This document shows positions 43,381-53,140 of a DNA stretch of 64,000 nt, piece by piece. This DNA comes from Psychrobacillus sp. FSL K6-4046 (lineage in GTDB: Bacteria; Bacillota; Bacilli; Bacillales_A; Planococcaceae). The stretch is from positions 558,001 through 622,000 of the forward strand of contig NZ_CP152020.1 of the NCBI RefSeq assembly GCF_038624605.1. Reading direction: 5' to 3'. The first letter of the stretch is position 1, and each line of letters opens with the position of its first letter. Both the position numbers and the translations under genes were made by a program. The notes beneath the pieces were generated by a model, which saw only the letters and a list, made by a program, of their open reading frames with translations, ran no database searches and was not told the origin of the DNA.

Positions 43381-45048
43381 ATGAATGCAGTAGAAAAAGT
43401 CCAACAATCCATTAAGGAAGCTTTGCAGCAAGCAATCCTTAAAGCAGAACTTGTAACCGAGGAGCAACTGCCATCAGTTCATCTTGAGACACCAAAAGAT
43501 AAAGCGAATGGTGACTATGCAACAAACATTGCTATGCAATTAACTAAAATTGCGAAGAAAAACCCTCGTCAAATCGCAGAGGCAATTATTGAAAACCTTA
43601 ATATGGACGGAACAATGATGGAGAAAGTAGACATTGCTGGACCAGGCTTCATGAACATCACGGTACGTAAAGATTACCTACAAGACGTGGTGAAGGCAGT
43701 ACTAACAGAAAAAGAAAATTACGGCCGCACAACATCTGGTGGTAACGAAAAAATTCAAGTAGAATTCGTTTCTGCCAACCCAACAGGTGATTTACATTTA
43801 GGACATGCACGAGGTGCTTCTGTTGGAGATTCCTTATGTAACGTATTAGACTTTGCTGGCTACGATGTTTCTCGTGAATATTATATAAACGATGCAGGAA
43901 ATCAAATCAATAACTTAGCCGTTTCTATTGAAGTGCGTTATTTTGAAGCATTAGGTATGGAAAAGGAAATGCCTGAAGATGGATATCGTGGTCAAGATAT
44001 TATTGATATTGCTGCTGACATTGCAAAAGAGCATGGAGACAAATTTGTTCATATGTCTGATGAGGAGCGTTTCCAAGCATTCCGTACTCACGGTTTGAAG
44101 GTAGAATTGGCGAAGCTTCAAAAGGATTTAGCAGACTTCCGTGTTAACTTTGATAACTGGTTCTCTGAAACTTCCTTATATGAAGGCGGTAAAATTGATA
44201 TTGCGTTAAACAAATTACGTGAAAATGGTCATATTTTTGAAGAAGAGGGGGCAACTTGGTTACGCTCTACTACCTTCGGAGATGATAAAGACCGCGTGCT
44301 TATTAAAAGTGATGGCTCATTCACATACTTATTACCAGACATCGCTTACCATGAGAATAAGCTAGCTCGTGGCTTCGATCAGCTCATTAATATTTGGGGA
44401 GCAGACCATCACGGATATATCCCACGTATGAAAGCTGCGTTTGAAGCACTTGGATATAACCGTGAAAAACTAGAAGTATCGGTTATTCAAATGGTTCAGT
44501 TATATAAAGACGGCGAAAAGATGAAGATGAGTAAGCGTACAGGTAAGGCTGTAACGATGCGTGAGCTTGTAGAAGAAGTAGGACTAGACGCAGTACGTTA
44601 CTTCTTCGGTATGCGTTCAGGCGATTCTCACATGGACTTCGATTTAGATTTAGCTGTTTCACAATCAAATGAAAACCCAGTATATTATGCACAATACGCA
44701 CATGCTCGTATTTGCTCTATTTTACGCTCAGCAGAAACACAAGGTATGAAGGCTTCTACTGACTCCTTGGATGTATTGCAAAGCGAAAAAGAATTAGATC
44801 TATTGAAAAAAATTGGTGACTTCCCACAAGTAGTGGCAGACGCTGCAAAACTTCGTGCCCCTCACCGTGTTGCAACTTATATTCAAGAGCTTGCTGCAAC
44901 ATTCCATAGCTTCTACAATGCAGACAAAGTATTAAATGCGGACAACATGCCACTTTCAGAGGCACGTCTAGCATTAGTGACATCTGCACGTCAAACGATT
45001 GCAAATGCATTAAAATTAATTGGAGTTTCTGCACCAGAAAAAATGTAA
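43381..45048 (+). CDS. argS: Arginyl-tRNA synthetase
   Basis: A full-length 555-residue class I synthetase. The HIGH-type motif is HLGHARG near 139, with ANPTGDLH just before it. The KMSKS-type loop is [11 protein letters not shown] near 378. The C-terminal anticodon-binding helices end in the usual [12 protein letters not shown]. It is cotranscribed with ywiB and followed by a strong terminator, where the conserved synteny block ends. Confidence 0.97.
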   Translation: MNAVEKVQQSIKEALQQAILKAELVTEEQLPSVHLETPKDKANGDYATNIAMQLTKIAKKNPRQIAEAIIENLNMDGTMMEKVDIAGPGFMNITVRKDYLQDVVKAVLTEKENYGRTTSGGNEKIQVEFVSANPTGDLHLGHARGASVGDSLCNVLDFAGYDVSREYYINDAGNQINNLAVSIEVRYFEALGMEKEMPEDGYRGQDIIDIAADIAKEHGDKFVHMSDEERFQAFRTHGLKVELAKLQKDLADFRVNFDNWFSETSLYEGGKIDIALNKLRENGHIFEEEGATWLRSTTFGDDKDRVLIKSDGSFTYLLPDIAYHENKLARGFDQLINIWGADHHGYIPRMKAAFEALGYNREKLEVSVIQMVQLYKDGEKMKMSKRTGKAVTMRELVEEVGLDAVRYFFGMRSGDSHMDFDLDLAVSQSNENPVYYAQYAHARICSILRSAETQGMKASTDSLDVLQSEKELDLLKKIGDFPQVVADAAKLRAPHRVATYIQELAATFHSFYNADKVLNADNMPLSEARLALVTSARQTIANALKLIGVSAPEKM

Positions 45049-45059
45049 AATAAACCTTT

Positions 45060-45096
45060 AAAGGCATTAAGAATTCGCTTCTTAATGCCTTTTTTG
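45060..45096 (+). terminator. Terminator of ywiB-argS
   Basis: AAAGGCATTAAGAA and TTCTTAATGCCTTT form a 13-14-bp perfect stem with a 5-base loop, followed by T. Confidence 0.92.
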
Positions 45097-45143
45097 TAAT
45101 TTGATAATAAAAACGTGAATTCGGCAGCTCAAGTATTCATACC

Positions 45144-45548
45144 TTAGCCGAGATAATCTAACAAGTAATCAGATACTATTAGAAGTCCAAGTGAAAATAC
45201 TATTCCATTGCTAATCGTCAGAATAGATTGTTTAGGATTATTGGAATATTTATATTCAAAAAATGCTCGTACGATAAAATCTAACACAGCGTAGAAAAGT
45301 GAAGTATAAATATAGAGTTGTATTGAATAATCTTCTATTATTACTAAAATATTCACAACGATCAATATCATCATAAAAACAAATCTGAAAGTCCAGTCCA
45401 TTTTTTTATGTAATTCGTTTACATGATTGTACGAAAAAAAAGATCTTTTTTCTTTTTTGATTCTAAATGAATAACTCAATAGAAAGCTAACGATTATATT
45501 TATAACAAATATAATCGATATATATAACAAAAGTTTAATCCAAATCAT
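45144..45548 (-). CDS. DUF4181 membrane protein
   Basis: A 134-residue protein with four membrane helices of DUF4181 type. The loop FRIKKEKRSFFSYNHVNELHKKMDW links helices 1 and 2. No strong ribosome site is evident before ATG 45548. The role is unknown. It lies just outside the repeat-bracketed island. Confidence 0.75.
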   Translation of the reverse strand: MIWIKLLLYISIIFVINIIVSFLLSYSFRIKKEKRSFFSYNHVNELHKKMDWTFRFVFMMILIVVNILVIIEDYSIQLYIYTSLFYAVLDFIVRAFFEYKYSNNPKQSILTISNGIVFSLGLLIVSDYLLDYLG

Positions 45549-45732
45549 CCTATCACCCCTTACGTAACATTCTCGTAACTATTAATAGTCGATGGCTCAA
45601 GCCATCCCATTAAGGTAACCCTTAATTTTACTTTACCGATGATCCAATTCTTTATTCCTTTAAATATCCCTATCAAAAAGATTTAAGAAATAAGCATATA
45701 GTTTGTTATTATATTTTTTACTTTAAAAACAC

Positions 45733-45888
45733 GAACCTTTTCTAATTATTGATTGAAGTGAGAGGCGGCGACTCCAGCGACAGGCGGGAGAAAGATAAGT
45801 CATCACAGCCACGCGCGTAAGCGATGGGTGATGGCTTATCGCTCGCCCCGCGAAAAAGCGTCCGGTTGGCGCGGAAATCAATTCTACT
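45733..45888 (+). repeat. 156-bp dispersed element, direct repeat 1 (left border of the accessory island)
   Basis: The element runs from GAACCTTTTCTAATTATTGA to ATCAATTCTAC, with TTGATT/AATCAA ends and GGCGACTCC near the 5' end. Its centre has a GATAAG...CTTATC hairpin in place of the central part of copy A. A direct copy of the same length lies at 52831-52986. The remaining bases between 45549 and 45969 hold no gene. Confidence 0.88.
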
Positions 45889-45969
45889 TGCCGATTTAGA
45901 GTACATCATAAATCAACCCTAGCCTTTAACAGAGCCCTTTTTAAAGCTAGCTCATTTGATGAAAGTGGG

Positions 45970-46848
45970 CTACACCTCGTAAAAATGCTTATACCTTTCC
46001 TCCAGATTAGGCTTCCTTTGGTTGACGGATAGAATTTGTACTTTATTCTTTAGTAGCCACTCCAAATATTCTCCTACATCATGATTTTGATCTGTAATAA
46101 TTCGGTTTTCCCACACCTGATAAGGTAATGGACTGTCGGTCATCAGCTTTTCTAACACGGTATCCTTGGGAACTAAAACTTCAATTTGATAAGGGAGATT
46201 TACTACTAATGTTTTGTCGTCTTTAAACAATGTTCCGTCTTTGATAAACCATATTTTTTTCGTCAGATCCTCCAAAATATCCAGGTTATGTGTGGAAATG
46301 AGAAAGCTAATTCCTTGCGCATGTAACGTGCGAATCAGCTCCTTCAATTCGATCGTACTTGTAGGGTCCAGTCCATTAAAAGGTTCATCCATTAAAATGA
46401 CAGAAGGCTTTGTTAGAATGCATAATGCAATAAGTAAATGCTGTCTCATCCCGTACGAGTAGGATTTTACGGGCTGGTCGACATAGGATCGGATTCCAAT
46501 TTGCTCAATAACTTCTTCAATTGCCGTTTTCTCCAACCTATAGATGTTTGCAACAAATGCTAAATGGTCGAATCCAGTTAGCTGCATATATAAATAGTTA
46601 TCGCTCGGTAAAAAGGTAATGTATTTATAAAAGTCAGGACTCTGATTAGAGATGTTTTTGACCTTCACCGTTCCATATTCAAACTCTTCAATTGCCAGAA
46701 TGGATCGTAAAAGAGTGGATTTACCTGCTCCATTTGGGCCTACTAGACCGATAACGTCACCTTCATGAATCTCAAATGAAATATCGCGCAAAACAAGTTT
46801 TTTTCCATACTTTTTTCTGAGCTGGCGAACTTCTAATACTGACATCAT
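45970..46848 (-). CDS. ABC transporter ATP-binding protein
   Basis: A 292-residue ATPase of the ABC-2/CcmA type. Walker A is GLVGPNGAGKST near 36-47, the signature is the variant SYGMRQHLLIAL near 134, and Walker B is VILMDEPFNGLD near 154. It is the second gene of a pair: its ATG overlaps the stop of the large permease gene (ATGA), and an ATG three bases later is equally possible. With that permease it should export a peptide, lipid or drug. Confidence 0.9.
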   Translation of the reverse strand: MMSVLEVRQLRKKYGKKLVLRDISFEIHEGDVIGLVGPNGAGKSTLLRSILAIEEFEYGTVKVKNISNQSPDFYKYITFLPSDNYLYMQLTGFDHLAFVANIYRLEKTAIEEVIEQIGIRSYVDQPVKSYSYGMRQHLLIALCILTKPSVILMDEPFNGLDPTSTIELKELIRTLHAQGISFLISTHNLDILEDLTKKIWFIKDGTLFKDDKTLVVNLPYQIEVLVPKDTVLEKLMTDSPLPYQVWENRIITDQNHDVGEYLEWLLKNKVQILSVNQRKPNLEERYKHFYEV

Positions 46849-49328
46849 GACACCCTCTTCCTTCTTGGTATGAAGCCTATTAGGAACAATGATAAACCAC
46901 TAAGCAACAGAATCATCGATCCATTACGGAAATTGACGGCGGACGAGCTCGCTAATACCGATTTCCAGCCATCTACAATGTTCCATGTATCAAAATAAAC
47001 AAATGGATTAAGATACATAAAGGAAGTAGTAATGTATTGATTTGCGAAGTAATAACCCAATACGGAAACTAATAATGTGATAACTAAAGAAACATAATAG
47101 TTTTTAATCCATCTCCCAATTAAACTAAATAAGCTATTCAGAAAGAAGATTTGGGCAACGATAAGAAATCCACTTTTAACGAGTAACACTAGTAAACTCT
47201 CAAAGTAAAAATAACTATTCTCGACAGGAGAAAAAAACGTGTTTTGGTTCGTGTTTTCAAGAGCATAGACTAAAATCGGATAGTCTGGTTCACCGAAGCC
47301 ACCTATAATTGAACTGACAATAAATGTAATGCCCCCGCTAATTAGAATTGCCACATAAGCAATTAAGAGATTGTAAATCCATTTGCTTGCATAGATAGAT
47401 TGGAAAGTAATCGGCTTGGTAGTCAAAAAATGAATGGATGATGTTGGTCGCTGTTCCACGGAAATACATGTCCATAGCAGAAGTATAAACACACATAAGA
47501 CCACCAACATTATATTCCAATCTAAAAATTTATACATAGTGAACAAGCTACTATTTCCATATTTCGTGTTTCTTTCTTGAGATGATTTTAGTAAGGTGTA
47601 GTGTTCGTTACCTAAAGCATAACTAGGATCATTGAAATGAGAAATCCACTGATACCCGATCGGCCATGGTGTAATATTTTTCTTATCTAATATATGCTGT
47701 TGCTCCTCAGAAGCCATTACAGTAACATTCCACATGGTTGAATCTAATTCTCTATAGGATTGGTCGGGCTTCGTAATTTCATTATATTTTTGAGCGAAAT
47801 CTTTCGAACCAATATTATATTTTAACTCATCCAATACGTTGTATTCGTTTTCAGCGTGTCTAATCATCATGGTGAATGGGTTTTCCTCGGGAAAGTCTGT
47901 CGTCCCGTCTCCTGAATCCTCCGAAATGCGATTCGCTTCAACTTCTCTATTAAAATCCTCTTCATGGACTTTCCACTGTACTTGTTCTTCAATAAGGAGG
48001 TTTTGTAAATCTTCCATAACATTCAAGTATATGGTTGGCAGCTTTTGATAGGTTTGATTGACGATAATAAATGTACTACCGATAATCCCAGTTAACAGAA
48101 TAATGGTAAGCAACACATGACCTTTGCGCTTCTTTTTAATATGTTCAAATTGAAGTAACTGCATCCTCCCCTCGAGTTTCGGATAAAACCGCTTGCGAGC
48201 ATAAGCAGGGAGGGGGGAGGTGAATACCACATTCTTCGATTTAAATACCGGAAAGCATGCTAGTAAACATAGAATGAGCAAGAGGAGCATTCCAGTTAAA
48301 TACGTTACAAAACGATTGGTTGGTAGTAAATGCATCTCATAAGAAACAATTAGATGGATAGGATTAAACATATGAAATCCAAATAGAACAGAATAAATAT
48401 AACCACACACGACCGTGACGGCAATGATTGCTAAAAGTACACTAAATGAAAGCCGCTGTTTAAACAAACATATTGCAATCGTCAGCATAAGTGCCACAAA
48501 AATTGCCCAACCAATTGGAAGGAAGAGTAGCCATTTCCATAATGGCACCATAACTGTTTCTGTACCAATAAGCATATCTATTGGATAGTGTATCGTCTCT
48601 AAATTTCCAGTTAAAAGAGGCGGCAATAAGGAAAAGAATCCTGCTAAAATCGTATATACAATGGCAAGCATTAAAAAAGGTATGAGGTACCCGTAATAGA
48701 TTGCAGTATTTGAAAGTGAGTTAACTTTAAAGAACTCGAATGTTCGATTCTGTTCATCAGAAATAATTTTATAAATGAAGATGAGAAAAAATAGAAATGC
48801 AGTAAAGGGACTGAATAATAGCTGGAATAACTGCTTAGAAAATAGTGCTGTATTAAAAGGGGTCTCTTGTTCCGTAAAAGGTAGGCCTTGTTTCGATAAT
48901 GCGGCTGCTTTTTGTTGCTCAACTTTTAAAACCTGAGGATTAATATAACTTATAAAGTCATAGCTTTCATACTCACTATATGCTTTTAAGTAGGCGAGGT
49001 TTTCGTTGGAAATATCTAAATCTCCTCGAGCCAGCTTAGTTGATATTTCTTTTAAATACACTTCTTGGAGGAGTAAACTGTCTAGTGCTAGTTGTTGTTC
49101 TTCAGGTAAGCCTAAATCCTTTTTTTTATTTAATAGGCTACCAATGATAAAATTAATGGTTTCCTTGCGATCATTAAATGTGTCTTGTAGCTCCTGTTGA
49201 GTTGTTCCAGATTCATTACTATTAATAGTCATCAAAGAAACGATAAATAGAATGATAATAAAAGGTACCAATAATATGTATTTACTTTTTAAGATTCCTT
49301 TCATAACGAAACTTATAACTTCTTTCAT
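46845..49328 (-). CDS. Large ABC-2-type permease with two fused halves
   Basis: An 827-residue membrane protein. Two similar halves, about 1-370 and 400-827, each have one N-terminal helix, an extracytoplasmic domain of 100 or more residues, and a cluster of five or so helices. One chain thus supplies both halves of an ABC-2 exporter. GGGAGG lies before ATG 49328. The ATPase gene follows with a four-base overlap. A small secreted protein is encoded upstream on the same strand, making peptide export or self-protection plausible but unproven. Confidence 0.82.
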   Translation of the reverse strand: MKEVISFVMKGILKSKYILLVPFIIILFIVSLMTINSNESGTTQQELQDTFNDRKETINFIIGSLLNKKKDLGLPEEQQLALDSLLLQEVYLKEISTKLARGDLDISNENLAYLKAYSEYESYDFISYINPQVLKVEQQKAAALSKQGLPFTEQETPFNTALFSKQLFQLLFSPFTAFLFFLIFIYKIISDEQNRTFEFFKVNSLSNTAIYYGYLIPFLMLAIVYTILAGFFSLLPPLLTGNLETIHYPIDMLIGTETVMVPLWKWLLFLPIGWAIFVALMLTIAICLFKQRLSFSVLLAIIAVTVVCGYIYSVLFGFHMFNPIHLIVSYEMHLLPTNRFVTYLTGMLLLLILCLLACFPVFKSKNVVFTSPLPAYARKRFYPKLEGRMQLLQFEHIKKKRKGHVLLTIILLTGIIGSTFIIVNQTYQKLPTIYLNVMEDLQNLLIEEQVQWKVHEEDFNREVEANRISEDSGDGTTDFPEENPFTMMIRHAENEYNVLDELKYNIGSKDFAQKYNEITKPDQSYRELDSTMWNVTVMASEEQQHILDKKNITPWPIGYQWISHFNDPSYALGNEHYTLLKSSQERNTKYGNSSLFTMYKFLDWNIMLVVLCVFILLLWTCISVEQRPTSSIHFLTTKPITFQSIYASKWIYNLLIAYVAILISGGITFIVSSIIGGFGEPDYPILVYALENTNQNTFFSPVENSYFYFESLLVLLVKSGFLIVAQIFFLNSLFSLIGRWIKNYYVSLVITLLVSVLGYYFANQYITTSFMYLNPFVYFDTWNIVDGWKSVLASSSAVNFRNGSMILLLSGLSLFLIGFIPRRKRVS

Positions 49329-49411
49329 GAGTTCCTCCCTGAAAAACAGACGTAGATTGGCCCACTTCCTCTTTATGTATGATTATATGCTTGTATAATG
49401 GAGTATAATTT

Positions 49412-49487
49412 CTAGAAAAAGAAAACATCCCTTTAAATAGTGAAACTTACAGAGAACTGCAGAGTTAAACAACTACGTAAAGGGATG
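49412..49487 (-). terminator. Long-loop terminator after the small secreted-protein gene
   Basis: CATCCCTTTA and TAAAGGGATG pair on the minus strand (49478-49487 with 49426-49435) across a 42-base loop, followed by TTTTCTTTTT. It separates the secreted-protein gene from the ABC genes. Confidence 0.65.
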
Positions 49488-49525
49488 ATTTCTAACAAAG
49501 CCTTTATTTTAACTACTCTATCTTC

Positions 49526-49843
49526 CTATTTTTCAAGTTCAAGTGATAATGGTGCATGGGGACCTGTTCTAATATATCCTGAGAAAAATGAGTAGTTTCC
49601 AGAGCCGTCTGCAAAACCTCTATTATAAATATACCCAGAATACGTTTTACCATTTCTAGTTTCAGTTACCCACATAGATTGATCTCTAGTAAAACGAACC
49701 GTTCTTGAAACAAAAATTTGTTCTGAAGCTACATCAACTTTTGTTTCTTTACTTTCAGTGGCTCGTACATTTTCTGCTTGGGCTGTGAATCCAAAACTTA
49801 AAGCAATTACAAAACTTAACAATAATATTTTAAATTTCTTCAT
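49526..49843 (-). CDS. Small secreted protein upstream of the ABC transporter
   Basis: A 105-residue precursor with a clear signal peptide: Lys-rich start, hydrophobic core to about 20, then TAQA-E as a likely cleavage site after residue 23. The mature part of about 80 residues is rich in aromatic residues and Gly (VTETRNGKTYSGYIYNRGF, then YSFFSGYI) and has no Cys. The ribosome site GGAGG precedes the ATG. It might be a bacteriocin-like or cell-wall-active peptide handled by the adjacent exporter. It does not match the lactococcin 972 pattern. The function is unknown. Confidence 0.72.
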   Translation of the reverse strand: MKKFKILLLSFVIALSFGFTAQAENVRATESKETKVDVASEQIFVSRTVRFTRDQSMWVTETRNGKTYSGYIYNRGFADGSGNYSFFSGYIRTGPHAPLSLELEK

Positions 49844-50309
49844 AAAGTATATTCCTCCGTATCAAATTTTATTTTTTTAGAAAACAAAATACTTAGGAAG
49901 AAAATCGGCCGATTATTCTTACAATTCAATCTTTTCACATTATAATAACCTTGTCCAGCTCTTTTTGTTACACACTTTCTTAGAGGAAATGCCTATTTTT
50001 AGTATGTTTTCAAGAGTAACTTGTGTAAGTAATTATAAATATTTTTTGAAATTTTCAAATGTGAGATCAGTCCACATTGCCTTTTAAAAGACGAAATTAG
50101 TTTAAAATCTTTAATTCTATAATGTAGACAAAGTGCTAAATGCAGCAAATGGATCTCTTACAGGAATAAAGACATTTAAAAACTTTCAGAATTTTATTCT
50201 GGTTCCTTTATAATCCTAGAGTATTAATATATTTTATTTACAATAGTATTTATTCTAAAACAATCAAATATGTAATATTATGTAGACAATGAATGAGTGA
50301 GGTGCTTTT
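49844..50309. other. 466-bp intergenic region without recognised gene
   Basis: Divergent upstream region between the secreted-protein gene and the DUF2975 gene. It is very AT-rich. The plus-strand ribosome site at its right end and the minus-strand one at its left end are the only features seen; no repeat or RNA gene was recognised. Confidence 0.6.
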
Positions 50310-50783
50310 ATGGAAAAAGCTATTATTTTATTTTTAAAGTTGGCCGTCATTTTAATGGGAATCCCGGTTCTCGCGTTATGTATCTTTTTAGTGCCTGAAA
50401 TAGCAGGCTTTGCAGCGGAACTATATCCTGACCATTCTTATCTAAAATATCTAGTTTATATCGATTTGTATGCAACAGCTATTCCTTTTTACTTTGCTCT
50501 ATACCAAGCACTAAAGCTTTTAAATTATATAGGTCATCATAATACCTTCTCTGAACCTTCAGTAAGAGCCTTGGAGAAGATAAAATACTGTGGATTAGCT
50601 ATTAGCTCTTTATACGTTTTAGGTATGCCAATATTCTTTCTTATGGCAGATAAGGATGATGCGCCTGGAATCATAGGCATCGGACTAGGCATGATTTTTG
50701 CTTCTCTTGGAATTGCAGCCTTCGCATCTGTTCTACAAAGACTTCTACAAGAAGCAATTGCACGATTGGAACATAACAAATGA
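50310..50783 (+). CDS. DUF2975 membrane protein
   Basis: A 157-residue protein with four membrane helices of the DUF2975 family. The typical middle segment YQALKLLNYIGHHNTFSE (about 71-88) is present. Such genes are usually followed by a small YozG-like helix-turn-helix regulator; none is present here. GAGGTG lies before the ATG. The next gene overlaps by four bases (ATGA). Confidence 0.85.
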   Translation: MEKAIILFLKLAVILMGIPVLALCIFLVPEIAGFAAELYPDHSYLKYLVYIDLYATAIPFYFALYQALKLLNYIGHHNTFSEPSVRALEKIKYCGLAISSLYVLGMPIFFLMADKDDAPGIIGIGLGMIFASLGIAAFASVLQRLLQEAIARLEHNK

Positions 50784-51094
50784 AAAGTAGAGGCTTAATT
50801 ATTGGAATGACTATAATAATTATAGCTGTTCTTGCTTTTTTCCTTTTTAGTAGAGCTGATTATCATGGTAAGATAGGGGACTTAACCGAAAGTAAATTTA
50901 TATTATATCCTCTTGAAATTAACCCTGAATACGAGCATTTTACTCCTAAAGTCCATTTCACAGATAACACTGAAATAGTTGGGAAAATAAAGACTTCTAA
51001 GAGTCTAATAGAAGGTCAAGAAGTGAAAGTCTGGACTGAGGAAATCGAAGGGAAGATAGTTGCCAAAAAAATTAAAGTGATGAAAGACTCATAA
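50780..51094 (+). CDS. Small membrane-anchored or secreted protein, unknown
   Basis: A 104-residue protein with an N-terminal membrane helix (about 5-24) and an external domain of about 75 residues with OB-like strand spacing (KIKTSKSLIEGQEVKVWTEE). It resembles DUF3221/YobA-type proteins only loosely. It is translationally coupled to the DUF2975 gene. Confidence 0.68.
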   Translation: MKSRGLIIGMTIIIIAVLAFFLFSRADYHGKIGDLTESKFILYPLEINPEYEHFTPKVHFTDNTEIVGKIKTSKSLIEGQEVKVWTEEIEGKIVAKKIKVMKDS

Positions 51095-51128
51095 AAATTA
51101 TGTCGAAACAGTTCAAGGGGTAAATATA

Positions 51129-51755
51129 ATGTCATGGTACTTAGAGAGTGTTTATAAGAGAAATAAAGAAGCGCCCTATACTTTTTATATTCCTAGCCAG
51201 GAAGTAATTGATATTTTAAGAATAGGAGATCGGGTCAAATTAATTTTCGAATGCGAGACTAGAGGAGACGGGTATGCAGGTGAAAGAATGTGGGTGAAAA
51301 TTACCCATAGGGATATGGAAAACTTTAAGGGAGTTCTTTCAAACGACCCAATCAATATAAGCGAATTAAAAATTGGACAAGAAATTTCATTTCGTGCAGA
51401 TCATATATGTGACACTGAGTATAATGATCCAAAATCTTCTAAATGGGATTATTACTTTGATACGAAAATAATTGTAAGCAACGATGTTTTAGAGAGAGAT
51501 GAATTTAATTTTATGTTAAAAGATGATCCAAAAGATGCTCAAGATTCTGGTTGGTCTGTTTTAACTGGTTACGAAGATGATAGATTTTTAAGTAATTCTG
51601 ATAATTTCCAGTATATATCCATAGGTGTAATTTTAAATATAGATGACTCTGTTCTATCTTTTATTGATGAGCCACCTCTATGTGCATACGAAAAAAACGA
51701 CCGTGGTATCTTTTATAAAATAGAAGATTACGATTGGAAGTCTTACTTAGCTTAG
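51129..51755 (+). CDS. DUF2314-Imm33 (DUF2185) immunity-like protein
   Basis: A 208-residue soluble protein. The N-terminal half (GERMWVKITHRDMENFKGVL, about 53-72) is DUF2314-like. The C-terminal half (VSNDVLERDEFNFMLKDD, DSGWSVLTGYEDDRFLS, about 118-160) has the Imm33/DUF2185 pattern of polymorphic-toxin immunity proteins. AAGGGG precedes the ATG. No toxin gene is adjacent, so it may be an orphan immunity gene. Family calls are from motif memory. Confidence 0.7.
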   Translation: MSWYLESVYKRNKEAPYTFYIPSQEVIDILRIGDRVKLIFECETRGDGYAGERMWVKITHRDMENFKGVLSNDPINISELKIGQEISFRADHICDTEYNDPKSSKWDYYFDTKIIVSNDVLERDEFNFMLKDDPKDAQDSGWSVLTGYEDDRFLSNSDNFQYISIGVILNIDDSVLSFIDEPPLCAYEKNDRGIFYKIEDYDWKSYLA

Positions 51756-51767
51756 GAGGGGATTTAT

Positions 51768-52448
51768 ATGAACATTGCTCAATTAAAAGAAGTACTATTT
51801 AAGCAAGCTACCATTTTTGAGACGGGTGGTTATCGACCAACGGAAGAATTAGGAGAGAGCTGGATTGGAAAGGTCTTGTGGGGAAAAGAAGAAAATATCC
51901 CTTCACAGTTTGAGCCTTTATGCACCATTTTTTTAAACGATCTCCCTTACGTACCGGAGGAATTAAAAAATATTCAACTAATCACCATTTATATGGACTT
52001 TAATGTATATGATCATTTAAATGATGATAACCTAGCGCCTTTTTTTATGATCAATTGCTATACAAACCTCAATGGATTACTAAAAATAAACAACCAATCT
52101 GTGAGGATGAGGTCTTTTCCGTTAATTCCAAAGCTGGTTAATAACGACACTCCTGCCTGGGATTCTGAGGATATAGAAACGGAAGTCCAAGATGAGATTT
52201 TACATCTTGAATTGGATGAGGATATTGAATATTACGATGATATCGTGGAGGATATCTATCCTATGCATAAGATCGGTGGATACCCCTCTTATACACAGAG
52301 TGGAGTTTCATATGGTGAAGAATATCCATTTGTCTTACAAATAAGCTCTGATGCGAAAGCACAATTCAACATAGTAGACAGTGGTAGCTTCTATTTTTTC
52401 TATAATCAAGACAAACAAGAGTGGATTGTGTACTGTGATTTTTATTAA
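51768..52448 (+). CDS. DUF1963 (YwqG-like) protein
   Basis: A 226-residue soluble, acidic protein. HKIGGYPSYTQSG (about 166-178) followed by VLQISSDA is the DUF1963/YwqG signature. It lies 12 bases after the Imm33-like gene, with GGAGGGG before the ATG, so the two form one unit. DUF1963 genes are often found in immunity clusters; the function is not known. Confidence 0.8.
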   Translation: MNIAQLKEVLFKQATIFETGGYRPTEELGESWIGKVLWGKEENIPSQFEPLCTIFLNDLPYVPEELKNIQLITIYMDFNVYDHLNDDNLAPFFMINCYTNLNGLLKINNQSVRMRSFPLIPKLVNNDTPAWDSEDIETEVQDEILHLELDEDIEYYDDIVEDIYPMHKIGGYPSYTQSGVSYGEEYPFVLQISSDAKAQFNIVDSGSFYFFYNQDKQEWIVYCDFY

Positions 52449-52612
52449 TAGCAGGTAAAAAAAGTAGTAATGGATTAAAGCTCATTTCAGTAAAAGTTTT
52501 TTTATATTATTATTTATCTCAAAATGTTTTGATTCAATTATTCCCTTTGTTTTTAGATATATTAAGAAGATGGAGCGAATTTCAGTTGCACACAACTAAG
52601 AGAGGGTGTTCT

Positions 52613-52750
52613 TTGACTGGATGGAAAGAAGAAAATAAACCAAATATCCTGAAAACGGCACGAGAACAATCAAAAGCAACGAAAAAAATACTAAAAGAAG
52701 TAAGAGAAACGATTGATAAAAAAAATGATGAAAACAAGAAATCGCGATGA
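52613..52750 (+). CDS. Small charged helical protein, unknown
   Basis: A 45-residue protein rich in Lys and Glu (MTGWKEENKPNILKTAREQS at the start), starting at TTG 52613 six bases after AGAGGG. The frame is open back to 52529 without a ribosome site. No family is recognised. It may be a genuine short protein or chance. Confidence 0.45.
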   Translation: MTGWKEENKPNILKTAREQSKATKKILKEVRETIDKKNDENKKSR

Positions 52751-52830
52751 AAAACTACTATATTAAGCTTTTTTAAGGTTAAAGTTGTCGTGTTTTATAT
52801 ATTATAAAGAAGTCTTTACCAATCAACCAT

Positions 52831-52986
52831 GAACCTTTTCTAATTATTGATTGAAGTGGCAGGAGGCGACTCCAGCGGGAGGAAGGAGACAGATAAGACA
52901 TCACAACCACGCGCGTTAGCGATGGGTGAGGGCTTATCGCTCCCCTCGCGGAAAGCGTCCGCCAGAGCGGAAATCAATTCTACTTT
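52831..52986 (+). repeat. 156-bp dispersed element, direct repeat 2 (right border of the accessory island)
   Basis: Same orientation, length and ends (GAACCTTTTC to ATCAATTCTAC) as 45733-45888, with scattered differences. The two enclose about 6.9 kb of accessory genes. The remaining 640-bp gap before btuF holds the promoter, riboswitch and terminator listed below. Confidence 0.88.
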
Positions 52987-53082
52987 CCACATTTAAAAGC
53001 ATATAAACTTCAATATTCTTTATTAATCGTTCGTATTGTTGAAATGTATAAAATGTATGCTTTTTCAAATACCGACTTCAAC

Positions 53083-53110
53083 TCGACAACATCTAAATAT
53101 AAGGTATAAT
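53083..53110 (+). promoter_or_regulatory. Probable sigma-A promoter of the cobalamin operon
   Basis: TCGACA (53083-53088) and a perfect TATAAT (53105-53110) are 16 bases apart. Transcription would start about 25 bases before the riboswitch. Confidence 0.6.
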
Positions 53111-53140
53111 AAATGCAAGAAACAATAGAATAACATTTGC

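Noticed and set aside
49526-49843. Lactococcin 972-family bacteriocin
   Set aside because: The mature sequence lacks the family's Trp/Tyr/His pattern. Only the genetic layout is similar.
49860-49960. ECF-type promoter for the secreted-protein gene on the minus strand
   Set aside because: A TGAAAA and a CG-containing element are present, but the match is too weak to call.
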